Of a stretch of DNA of 64,000 bases, positions 47,826-57,600 are shown piece after piece. The stretch comes from Bombyx mori (Eukaryota; Arthropoda; Insecta; Lepidoptera; Bombycidae): assembly GCF_030269925.1 (NCBI RefSeq), contig NC_085108.1:7440001-7504000 (forward strand). Reading direction: 5' to 3'. The position numbers and the translations under genes were made by a program. Within the stretch, counting starts at the first letter, position 1. Each line of letters starts with the position of its first letter. The notes beneath the pieces were generated by a model. That model had not been told where the DNA came from and did not search any database. It saw only the letters and a list, made by a program, of their open reading frames with translations.

Positions 47826-48890
47826 TTTATGATTGAAGGATTACTAGTCAGGGATTATCCAGTTTCACCAAGACAGGTGGGCGAGCAAAGGCTCAGCCAG
47901 GAGAGGTGGGATTAGCTAACAGCTGCCCGAGCGCCTCCGAAGGAGACCTAACAACTCAAGAGCAGCTGCGTCGCGAATGAATCTACTACCGGATCGGAAT
48001 CGCGACCCGCTGAGAAGATCCGGCGAGAAACTCAGCGGGCTGATACATGGGTTAGGTTGCACGTCAAACTCTTTGCCGAGTTCGACGAGTACCTACGGTT
48101 ACCGGGGTCTCTAAGCCTGCTCCTAGTGCTAGAGCTGAAGGCATCTAAAGCTAGGGTTATTGGATTTGATGGATCCGTAAGGACGTGTCTAGAGCGTCGA
48201 CGGTGACTGGCTCCTGCGTGATCAGGATTCAGTAGTCAGCGGCGGCAACGATGAGGCGATTATCATGACGCGTAGCCTAATCGAAGTACCGTTCCGACGC
48301 TGACTTCATGTGTTTTTGGATCGATTCGAGGTCCAGGTCGTCATGGAAGTCGACGTTCCTCACGAACCATGGAGCTCTGACAGCTAACCTGCAAAAGCGG
48401 GATTGTAGAGATTGGAGGGTGTCTATATGTGTGCGGGCCGCGTGAGCGAACACCACACTCGCGTAAGTCATGACGGGCCTTATGCAAGTTTTGAAAAGGG
48501 CCACCTTGTTCCGAAGGGACATTTTACTCCGCTTACAGATCATGGGGTAGAGTCTACCGAGAATAAACGCGGCACGGTCGCAGGGTGACTCCCAGGTAGT
48601 GGACCTTCCTGGCCCAGAGTATGAGTTAGCCGAAGAGAGTGATCGGGGGTGTGAGATTCCTTCTCCTAATCCGGGAGGAAATCCGCATTGAGTTTCCCCT
48701 TTGAAATAGCACCGCGGTGCTTTTCGCTGGGTTGATGTCTATGCGCCATTTTCGGAACCACTGTCCTAAGGCTACGGCTGCGCTCTGAAGTTTCCTCGCG
48801 ATTAGGAACTTGTTTCTACTCGAGTAGTAAGCAGTCGTGTTGTCGGCGAATAAGGCTAACTGGGTCCTCGATTTGCCTCTTGTCTTAAAT
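47826..48890 (-). pseudogene. LINE-B copy, 5'-truncated and broken
   Basis: Carries the LINE-B 3' UTR and about the last 330 codons of RT (MICKRSKMSLRNKVALFKTC, FVRNVDFHDDLDLESIQKHM). It has an internal deletion near 48575 and several frameshifts. It ends inside the RT palm region near 48880. Confidence 0.85.
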
Positions 48891-49156
48891 GCAAATTGAA
48901 TAATGCAATCAAAAATTCACGATTTTAATCGAAGACAAATCAATAAATATACCTACCTACCTTTCATCTACTGATTCGGATCGCTTTATAGAAAACATTC
49001 TAATCTAATCTTATTTCATCAGATTAAAATAAACAAAAAAAAATCCTTATCGGGAATGCTATAATCCTGCGTGTTCATCGTCATTATTTTATGAAAGAAA
49101 AATGAGTGACGTACGTAGTAAGTACATTGAAGTTATCACACAATCTCGACTGGAAA

Positions 49157-49455
49157 TCTATATATTAATACGTGAAGCAAAAACTTTGTATCCCTTTTTA
49201 CGAAAATTGCGCGGACGGAGGAGTATGAAATTTTCCACACTTATAGAGAATATAGAGAAGAAGTGCACAATGCTAATATTTTTTTTCAAAGAATGCATAA
49301 AAGATACATTAAATCAATAAAGAAAATATTACACACACTACGTACCATGTATTTGACGCACACACGCATGCATACTATTTATTGTCAAACTTTTGTTCTT
49401 GACGTCTGTTGTCAAATTGAGAATAGATTAAATATTGTTTGTCATTGTTAATATT
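49157..49455 (+). mobile_element. Non-autonomous Helitron, 3'-truncated
   Basis: TCTATATATTAATACGTGAA start preceded by A. Identical over ~160 bp to 63099 onward. Lacks the hairpin and CTAG end. Confidence 0.65.
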
Positions 49456-49504
49456 GAAATTGAAATTGTTTAATTTGGGAAAAGCTTAGGTTATTACTGA
49501 AATT

Positions 49505-49607
49505 TTTATGTTTTTTTATTTTTTTGTTGCTTATATGGGTGGACGAGCTCACAGCCCACATGGTGTTAAGTGGTTACTGGAGCCCATAGACATAGCCCAT
49601 AGACATC
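49505..49607 (-). mobile_element. Bm1: Bm1 3' fragment
   Basis: TTGTTGCTTATATGGGTGGA to 'ggagcccatagacat', with that last block duplicated. Confidence 0.85.
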
Positions 49608-49850
49608 AATCTCGGAAACGGCTTTGACGATTTTCATAAAATTTAGTATACAGGGGATTTCGGGGGCGATAAATCGATCTAGCTACGATTTATTTTCAGA
49701 AAATGTTGTTTTATTCGTGTTTTCAATAATCAACTCTTCCTGACATCTGTTGGCGAATAATAGTACTATTTTCCTTAATTGAGGGCAACTAACCGCTTTA
49801 AAGACACAACAAGATGGCGTTATCAAAAAAAAAACGAGCAAAGCTCCTAG
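49608..49850 (+). mobile_element. Helitron-like element (left of inverted pair)
   Basis: 'aatctcggaaacggctttga', 'ggggcgataaatcgatctag', ending ACGAGCAAAGCTCCTAG|T. 49683-49735 is the inverse of 50588-50640. Confidence 0.6.
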
Positions 49851-50061
49851 TTATTATTATAGTCTATATTTATTTAAAATCCTATTACTTACAATTTTTT
49901 TTTTTAAAAATACATTAAAAATACAATTTATAAAAACACTATATAAAAATACTCTGTATCCTTAATGGCATGTTTCTTCTAAGAGCGGTGTGTACAAAAT
50001 ATATTTAATAAATAAATAGATTGCCGCTGATGGGGGTGTCTACGACACAAGCCACCAGTGG

Positions 50062-50400
50062 TTAGGACTCCAGAGTGAGGAACCTCCTCACAATACGCGC
50101 AGTATCGAGGATAACTGCCTCCTGTATCAGGCCCATAACCCAGCTGGATAACGAAAGTTTATTAAGGTGTTGATAGAAACTTTTCCCTATCAAACCGTGT
50201 ACCGACACAACTATTGGAGCAATGATGATTGAATGGTGCCACATGGCGGTAGTCTCGTGGGGAAGGTTTAAATATTTTATTAATTTGTCCTTTTCTGCCT
50301 TCACAAGGTTCTCGTCATGAGGAATGGTGACATCAATCAACACTGCTCGACGCGCAGGCCGATCTATTATCACAATATCAGGCTTATTGGCGACTTATTA
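50062..50400 (-). pseudogene. Retrotransposon-derived C-terminal fragment
   Basis: Minus reads IIDRPARRAVLIDVTIPHDE, then NLVKAEKDKLIKYLNL and ILDTARIVRRFLTLES-stop. I recall this as the C-terminal module of a lepidopteran LINE protein, with no known catalytic motif. The preceding 'aataagcctgatattgtgat' (inverse) extends it upstream. Confidence 0.55.
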
Positions 50401-50414
50401 TTAGCACCTGGATG

Positions 50415-50640
50415 ACTAAGCTTTGCTCGGTTTTTTTTGATAAATTGTGTTTTTAGAAATAATATTTAAATAAGAATTACATATTGATAAAATGATGAAA
50501 TATGAATAATATTTTTCGATCTTACCGACAGAATAATAAAAAAATATGAACTGGTCATTTAAAGAAAAAAATCAAAATTATCGATAAAGTTGATTATTGA
50601 AAACACGAATAAAACAAAATTTTCTGAAAATAAATCGTAG
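50415..50640 (-). mobile_element. Helitron-like element (right of inverted pair)
   Basis: On minus: CTACGATTTATTTTCAGAAA ... AAACCGAGCAAAGCTTAG. Tail-to-tail with 49608-49850. Confidence 0.55.
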
Positions 50641-51186
50641 CATTTTTTTATTGCTTAGATGGGTGGACGTGCTCACAGCCCATCTGGTGTTAAGTGGTTA
50701 CTGGAGCCCATAGACATCTACAATGTAAATACGCCACCCACCTTGAGATATAAGTTCTAAGATCTCAGTATAGTTACAACGGCTGCCTCACCCTTCAAAC
50801 CTAAACGCATTACTGCTTCACGGTAGAAATAGGCAGGGCGGTGGTACCTACCCGCGCGGACTCACAAGAGGTCTTTTTTTTTTATTGCCTTTGTATGCAG
50901 ACGAGCATACGGCCCACTTGATGGTGAGTGGTTACCGTCTGAACTTCAGCAATGCCAGGGGCAGAGCCAAGCCGCTGCCTACCGCTTAATACTCTCCACA
51001 AGCCTCGTTTGAAGAAGGAAATGTCATAGCGCTCGGGAAACACCGTGGAGGGGAGCTCATTCCATAGCCGGATCGTACGTGGCAAAATAGACCTCTGGAA
51101 ACGCACTATGGATGACCGCAGTGGCTCCAGGTAGTATGGATGAACTCTACTCCGGTGGCTAGCGGTGCGATGGTCCTACCACCAGT
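50641..51186 (-). mobile_element. Bm1: Bm1 SINE, split by LINE-A
   Basis: TTATTGCTTAGATGGGTGG to CACAAGAGGTC (50876), then after the insertion GGTCCTACCACCAG (51173-51186). GGTC is duplicated. Confidence 0.92.
50877..51172 (-). mobile_element. LINE-A 3'-end fragment nested in Bm1
   Basis: Poly-T, ATTGCCTTTGTATGCAGACG, through ~80 codons of the ORF to 'ggtggctagcggtgcgat'. Confidence 0.92.
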
Positions 51187-51525
51187 AATAATCACAATAT
51201 CAGGCTTATTGGCAACTTATTATTATTATAAGAACACCTGACTAAGCGTGAAGACAGTCCAAGTACGGAGACGCTCTAATCTCGTATTCACATCACTAGA
51301 TTTCAATGATAAATGGCGCCAATGAAACTCCGATTGAATCTTTGAATGCAGAAGCGATACCATCTATTTTACTCTAAAAAAAAAAACCAATTAATCATAC
51401 TTAACGTAATTTTAAATCGGTTGACTTCATTAAAATAAAAATAATTAATATTATATCAGATTTATTGACACACAGTCTTAGATTATTACAGGTAAATAAA
51501 AATGGTATATAAAGAAAAAACCTTT
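51187..51525. other. Unassigned; begins with a repeat of 50371-50402
   Basis: 'tcacaatatcaggcttattggc' and 'acttattatta' occur in both places. The rest is unassigned. Confidence 0.4.
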
Positions 51526-51823
51526 ATCATCTTCTTCTTCTTTTTCTCCACCTTATCCCACTAGGCGGGGTCGACACAGCTAATTTTTCTCTTCCATTCT
51601 CTTCTATCAGCCGTCATCTCGACCCTCACTCCTCTCTCTCTCATATCGTCATTCACACACTCCATCCATGTCTCCTTCGGTCGACCTCTTCCCCCTCTAC
51701 TTTGCATTATCATTTCCATACATCTGCTAGTCACATGCATCTTCTCTCTACGCATCATATGTCCATACCACGCTAACCGTCCACTCTTTAATTTGTAAAT
51801 TACCGGGGCTACTTTCAAACTTT
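51526..51823 (-). pseudogene. LINE reverse-transcriptase C-terminal relic
   Basis: Minus reads YKLKSGRLAWYGHMMRREKM then GGRGRPKETWMECVNDDMRE and CVDPA-stop, with a GAAGAAGAAGATGA tail. Another LINE family of the same general C-terminal type. Confidence 0.7.
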
Positions 51824-52303
51824 TTTTATTGCTTAGATGGATGGACGAGCTCACATCCCACCTGGTGTTAAGTGGTTACTGCCCATAGGCATTTACAACG
51901 TAAATTCGCCACCCATCTTGAGGTATGTCTCAAGTATTACACTTTTCACTTGTGGCAGGACCTCTTGTGAGTCCGCACGGGCCCTGCCTATTTCTGCCTT
52001 GAAGCAGTAATGCGTTTCGGTTCGAAGAGTGGGGTAGCCGTTGTAACTATACTGAGACCTAAGAACTTATATCTCGAGATGGGTGGCGCATTTACGTTGT
52101 AGATGTCTATGGGCTCCAGTAACCACTTAACACCAGGTGGGTTGTGAGCTCGTCCACCCATCTAAGCAATAAAAAAAAAAAAAAAAAACAACGGCTGCCC
52201 CACCTCTCACCCTTCAAACCGAAACGCATTACTGCTTCACGGCAGAAATAGGCAGGGTGGGGGTACCTACCCGCGCGGACTCACAAGAGGTACTACCACC
52301 AGT
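51824..52303 (-). mobile_element. Bm1: Bm1 SINE, split by a second Bm1
   Basis: Left part 51824-51935 (TTATTGCTTAGATGGATGG), right part 52189-52303 (ACAACGGCTGCCCC to TACTACCACCAG). Confidence 0.85.
51948..52188 (+). mobile_element. Bm1: Bm1 SINE nested in Bm1
   Basis: CACTTGTGGCAGGACCTC to AAGCAATAA plus ~18 A. Confidence 0.9.
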
Positions 52304-52309
52304 GAATTC

Positions 52310-52430
52310 AGTGAAGCACTGCTCTTGCTAGGGTCAATGTTAACAAATTCTCTCAGGTTGAGCCCGCGAGCTCACCTATCCGTCCGCGCGTAGCTGGAAT
52401 AGACTCTTAGGCTACCCCATACTACTAACT
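52310..52430 (+). mobile_element. LINE 3' region fragment (LINE-B relative)
   Basis: 'gaagcactgctcttgctagg', 'gagcccgcgagctcacctat', 'gtagctggaatagactctta'. Confidence 0.5.
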
Positions 52431-52704
52431 ATGTTTTCCAAAATCCAAAACTACATTAAAGACTAATAGTACACTAGGTATAAGCGTTAGGATATTTAAT
52501 AAATTACCAAAGCGATTAAGAGACCTAGACTATTTTCATTTTAAGAAAATAACTAAAAGATAATCTTATTAGTGAAAATTATTATCACATAAATGATTTT
52601 TTTAAGGTCTACATTGAAAATAAATGTATTTTTTTATTATTAGCTGAATTATGGATGAATGAATGGTAAATTATATAGTATCATAATATCCATTTATAAT
52701 AATA

Positions 52705-53206
52705 TAATAATAGTAAATAGTAGTTTAAAAAAACTAACAAAATACGCTTTTATAGAAAATCCAACAAAAAAATTGAAAATAATTTTAATAAATTTGAATT
52801 AAAAATAGTGTAAGAAAAAATGATTTTATTGTAAAAAAAGCCGTGGGGTGCATGGTATCAGTAGTTATAAATATTTTATGAACATATATGAGTAGAAAGG
52901 TTATTTTGATAATATCCTGAAAAGTACCCCACGCTTTTTTTTTACAATAAAATCATTTTTTCTTACACTATTTTTAATTTAAATTTATTAAAATTTATTT
53001 TCTATTTTTTAGTTAGATTTTCTATAAAAGCGTATTTTGTTAGTTTTTTTAAACCATTTTTTTTAATATTAAATTGTTATCGGTCCTTAATAGGTATACC
53101 AAATTTCGAGTTAATCCGACGTTTTGAAGGGGGTCAAAATCATGTTCAAAGATTCCGTTACAAACATACATTGTATACATCTGAAGCTAATAAAAGCGTC
53201 TTAATA
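52705..53206 (-). mobile_element. Foldback element copy 4
   Basis: Clearest hairpin: AGTTTAAAAAAACTAACAAA at about 52724 and its inverse near 53040, continuing toward a ~75-nt loop bounded by GTGGGGT and ACCCCAC. The end is TCTGAAGCTAATAAAAGCG. Confidence 0.75.
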
Positions 53207-53590
53207 ACTAAAATTCGCATGTCTAATAATGATAAAGCATACAATCTGCTTTTAACTTATGTAATAACTCATTTTCACTATGCTTAGCGAATAAATGATT
53301 TCTTTCTTCTTCTTTCAGTGAATAGGTAGGGTAAAAAATTCTTTGGATGTCACGTGCGCTGTTAAAGATTGGCAGTACAGTGTAGTTCTTAGAATAGGTA
53401 GGGAAATAAATAACAAATAGTTTTTGTTTTGTACAGTCAATTTTTACTATCACCGTATCTCTCTGCACGATAAGATTTATAAAGAAATTTCAATAATAAA
53501 ACTGATCATATTTCCGTGTACAAAGTGGTTTTTCCACAAGAAATCGATTCTTGCCGCGAAGGAAGCAGACAAATACGAAAATGTTTGAAG
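53207..53590. other. Unassigned sequence
   Basis: A plus pyrimidine tract TTTCTTTCTTCTTCTTTCAG at 53299-53318 looks like a splice acceptor but the next codons contain stops in all useful frames. Confidence 0.3.
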
Positions 53591-53591
53591 T

Positions 53592-54012
53592 CGTCATGGC
53601 CTAACGGATAAGACGTCCGGTGCATTCGTGTTGAGCGATGCGCCGGTGTTCGAATCCCGCAGGCGGGTACCAATTTTTCTAATGAAATACGCACTTAACA
53701 AATGTTCACGATTGACTTCCACGGTGAAGGAATAACATCGTGTAATAAAAATCAAACCCGCAAAATTATAATTTGCGTAATTACTGGTGTTAGGACCTCT
53801 TGTGAGTTCGCGCGGGTAAGTACCACCCGGCCTATTTCTGCCGTGAAGCAGTAACGCGTTTCGGTTTGAAGGGTGGGGCAGCCGTTGTAACTATACCTTA
53901 GAACTTATACCTCAAGGGGGGTGGGGCATTTACGTTGTAGATGTCTATGGGCTCCAGTAACCACTTAACACCGTGGGCTGTGAGCTCGTGCACCCATCTA
54001 AGAAATAAATAA
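53592..54012 (+). mobile_element. Bm1: Bm1 SINE, full length
   Basis: The most complete plus copy. A tRNA-Arg-like head with A box TGGCCTAACGGATAAGACG and B box TGTTCGAATCCCGC is followed by the linker to GCGTAATTACTGG, the body and the tail AAGAAATAAATAAAAAA. The RNA polymerase III boxes are intact by eye. The A-rich tail is impure. Confidence 0.93.
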
Positions 54013-54302
54013 AAAATCTTGCTTCAATTCAGGCGATAGCTAGATTTGTTTGTCTTCTATTGTGGCTACTGTTGGTCACGCCACCGCTGATAGAGCATTA
54101 TGTTGTTGATTCGAAGTTATCTACTTCAAAACTATGATAACGATCTAATCTAACTATCTATAATCAATTAAGCTGGAAATAGCAGCGCGGAATCGATCCC
54201 AAAGATAACTCCATAGACTATTTTCTTTATCATTCAGATGGCGGTAGTTTGATTGGGCAACAGATTTGAAATCTGCGAGCAATACGCGATCTTAAGGCAA
54301 CG

Positions 54303-54690
54303 GAAATGGCCGTCAAATACCTATTCTTATTAAGATTCCACTTCGATAAAGCGGCACAACATGAGAAACTACATGGCCGATCCTGCGGACCAAATGGTAA
54401 ACAGTCGACGTCGCCCAAAACACGTCATTTCGGATCCTCCCGATTCACTAACGGTGCTTTTAGGTACCTCAAGCACCGGTCATCGTTCTCGTCGAACCCG
54501 TCGCTTGCGACGAGGGGCTCGGCGAGTAAATTAACCCTCAGACACAGCCCACTGAGTTTCTCGCCGGATCTTCTCAGTGGGTCGCGTTTCCGATCCGGTG
54601 GTAGATTCTGCGAAGCACGGCCCTTCCTAGGGTTCGCCTTAGCAAGATCGTCAGGTTTGAGCCCCGTGAGCTCACCTACTAGTTAAGGTT
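54303..54690 (+). pseudogene. LINE-B-related C-terminal fragment and 3' region
   Basis: Degenerate reading 'FDKAAQHEKLHGRSCGPNGK' parallels FEKAARHENPLVV at 46.2 kb. The 3' blocks follow: 'gagtttctcgccggatcttc', 'gatccggtggtagattctgc', 'gagctcacctactagtt'. Confidence 0.65.
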
Positions 54691-54937
54691 ACGCTGATAT
54701 GATGAACGCTCTAGACCATCAGCTTGCGTAGGAAAAAAAAATTAAGATTAGTTATTTATGTTGTGAATTTTTTTTTTGCAACCTGTGAACATTGTTGTAA
54801 TACTTTTAAATATTTTTAAAACCAAGTATGCAATAATATGAATTATGTACCATAAAAATTAAGGCGTAGTTATCGCGGGATGCTATCAAAATCGCGATAA
54901 CTATCTCAGTGTTACCATTCGATATTAATCATATTAT

Positions 54938-55222
54938 CATAACATCGTGTAATAAAAATGAAACCCGCAAAATTATAATTTGCGTAATTACTGGTGGTAG
55001 GACCTCTTGTGAATCCGCACGGGTGGGTACCACCGCCCTGCCTATTTCTGCCGTGAAGCAGTAATGCGTTTCGGTTTGAAGGGTGGGGCAGCCGTTGTAG
55101 CTATACTTGAGACCTTAGAACTTATATCTTAAGGTGGGTGGCGCATTTACGTTGTGGATGTCTATGGGCTCCTTAACACCAGGTTAGCTGTGAGCTCATC
55201 CACACACCTAAGCAATAAAAAA
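54938..55222 (+). mobile_element. Bm1: Bm1 SINE, head truncated
   Basis: Starts AACATCGTGTAATAAAAATG in the linker, then GCGTAATTACTGGTGG, body, and CTAAGCAATAAAAAA. Confidence 0.9.
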
Positions 55223-56371
55223 TTTTTTATTGGTACACAACATTTTATATATTTGTTACATATTATAACCTAGATATTTTACAATTCTATTTGACGGTAT
55301 AGAAACAAAGCAGTCTATAAAAATATATATTATATATATACGCATCACCCCCACGTATCACGCGCATCACGCATTGGAAATTTTCCTTTATGAAAAGTTT
55401 TACGGCAATTTAGTTTTAAGTTAGTAATTGTTTTCTTCTCTCTTTTACGGTGTATTGTGGTTTTCTTTACTGTTCATCCCTAAATCAAATTTATCTTGTA
55501 ATAGGGAATGCTGTGTATAAGAGAAACGATATAGCTTGCTTTGTCCTTTCCTTCTCTCCACGGTCGAGTGGTTCGCGAGACGCTCTGTCTATTCTCTCAC
55601 TCTCTCCCTTCCTAAATAGTATCTTTTCTCTCTAGCCGTAACGAATCTGTCGCGAGTTAAATTTTACTCCCAATGCGCCTAAAGAAGTTTCAATTTAAAT
55701 ACAATTCTCGTGGTCTGACGCGTCCTTAAAACATTATAACTATTAATGTCAATGTTCCTTCGGAGTTGTCCGATTGCGCTGAACTTATTTTAAGTGAAAT
55801 AGATGTTTTTTCTGATTGTCTCACTACTTACAGGAAAAATCTGTCGCGGATCATCTCCCAATTAAATTAATCTTAAGCAATGAATGAAATGTATTCAAAT
55901 CTTAGCTGTATATTTTTTTAATTTTTGATGTTAATGCACTGTCGATTGCACCTATAATTGAGGTGACATCTGCCATGAACTTTTGTCAATTTGTCAATGT
56001 TTTGTATTGATGATCACTTTGTTGGTGCAACTTAATAAATAAATAAATAATTAAATAAATTATTAGTAGTGTTCCTATTATTCCTGATGGATATCAGAGT
56101 ACCTCACAGCGCGGACGACGCAACCTTGAGACATGAGGTCGTCTCTGTGCAATCATCCCTCGTTGAAGCATTTACCCGCCTGCAACCCTAACAAATACTT
56201 ACCTATTTACTACGTAAACTTAATCTAATAACGGCCAATTTAGATTTTCGATAAAGACAAGATCTAGATCACAATATTGGACAATCGTAGCCATGATTAG
56301 TGAGCTGTTTATGTATATTTATATTTCTGGTAAATCAGTTAAATGTTATTTTATCAGCAATATTATTATTA
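55223..56371. other. Unassigned; includes a likely LINE tail
   Basis: 'ttggtgcaactt' followed by (TAAA)n at 56033-56056 resembles a LINE 3' end. 55676-55700 ('aaagaagtttcaatttaaat') weakly resembles a MITE-A end. No gene. Confidence 0.35.
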
Positions 56372-56617
56372 TAATTTTTTTATTGCTTAGATGGGTGGAC
56401 GAGGTCACAGCCCACTTGGTGTTAAGTGGTTACTGGAGCCCATAGCCATCTACAACGTAAGTGCGCCACACACCTTGAGATATAAGTTCGAAGGTCTCGA
56501 GTATAGTTACAACGGCTGCCCCACCCATCAAACCGAAACGCATTACTGCTTCACGGCAGAAATAAGCAGGGTGGTGGTACCTACCCGCGCGGACTCTCAA
56601 GATGTCCTACCACCAGT
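56372..56617 (-). mobile_element. Bm1: Bm1 SINE (body)
   Basis: TTATTGCTTAGATGGGTGGAC to CCTACCACCAGTAATTA. Confidence 0.92.
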
Positions 56618-56671
56618 AATTATTGGGTCTCAATCGCTTATTTCGTTTGATGTGCCAGGAAATAATGATAC

Positions 56672-56890
56672 GTAATGGTGTTTTCCTGGGTTGGCCACGT
56701 AGCACGACTCGGGGATGGGAGATGGATATCCAAAGTAACTGCATGGGACGGTCCACAGGGCAAGCGGCGCGTCGGTAGACCATACACGCGTTGGGAGGAT
56801 GATATTAGAAAGGTTGCTGGACCAAACTGGATTTATGTCGCCACAGACAAAGCAGAGTGGAAATCTTTGGAGGAGGCCTTTACCTGAGAG
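56672..56890 (+). pseudogene. LINE reverse-transcriptase C-terminal relic
   Basis: 70 open codons: WVGHVARLGDGRWISKVTAW then KRRVGRPYTRWEDDIRKVAG and EWKSLEEAFT-stop. A different LINE family from those at 8.5, 25.8 and 42 kb. Confidence 0.65.
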
Positions 56891-57600
56891 GGGTCCATAC
56901 ATATTTTATATAAACTAAATATACAAAAAAAAATGTTATTGCATGGAATAAAGGGCTTTTTTATTTTTTATTTTTATTTATTTATTTTATAATGGTGTTT
57001 TGAACTGCGTGCTTAGTGTGAGAGTTTTTTAACGTTCTCGTTAGCGTAAAGCCTTCGTCAAACAGAACGCGTAATTAGCGCGTGTCAGAGCGCTAAGCTG
57101 ACGCCGCGCTATGACGCCGTGATGACCGTCAATCAGAGACCCAGCGCTATAAGTACGCAGCGCTCTGTCGCGGCGTTAGGACGCTTTGACGTCAGGCGTT
57201 GAAATTTTTTACAAATTTTATTTTAGCGTCCGAGTGAATGTGTATTAAAATAATAGATAATGCCCGAAAAAATTATATAAATAGAAAATACCCATGCTTA
57301 TACAATGCCACATCTGAATCACTCGATTTCTGTTCATGTTTTTTTTTTTTTTTTTTTTATTTTTTTTTTTTTATGATTGAAAGTTTACTGGTGGCCCGAA
57401 GGCCTTTCCAGTTTCACCAGGACAGGTGGGCGAGCAAAGGCTCAGCCAAGAGGGGTGGGATTTGCTAACAACTGCCCGAGCGCCTCCGAAGGAGACCTAA
57501 CAACTCAAGAGCAATTGTTTCGCGAATGAATCTACTACCGGATCGGAATCGCGACCCACTGAGAAGATCCGGCGAGAAACTCAGCGGGCTGATGCATGGA

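Noticed and set aside
53592..53670. Genuine tRNA-Arg gene (TGGCCTAACGGATAAGACG ... TTCGAATCCC)
   Set aside because: It is the head of a full-length Bm1; the same head recurs at 6.3, 23.7 and 29.8 kb.
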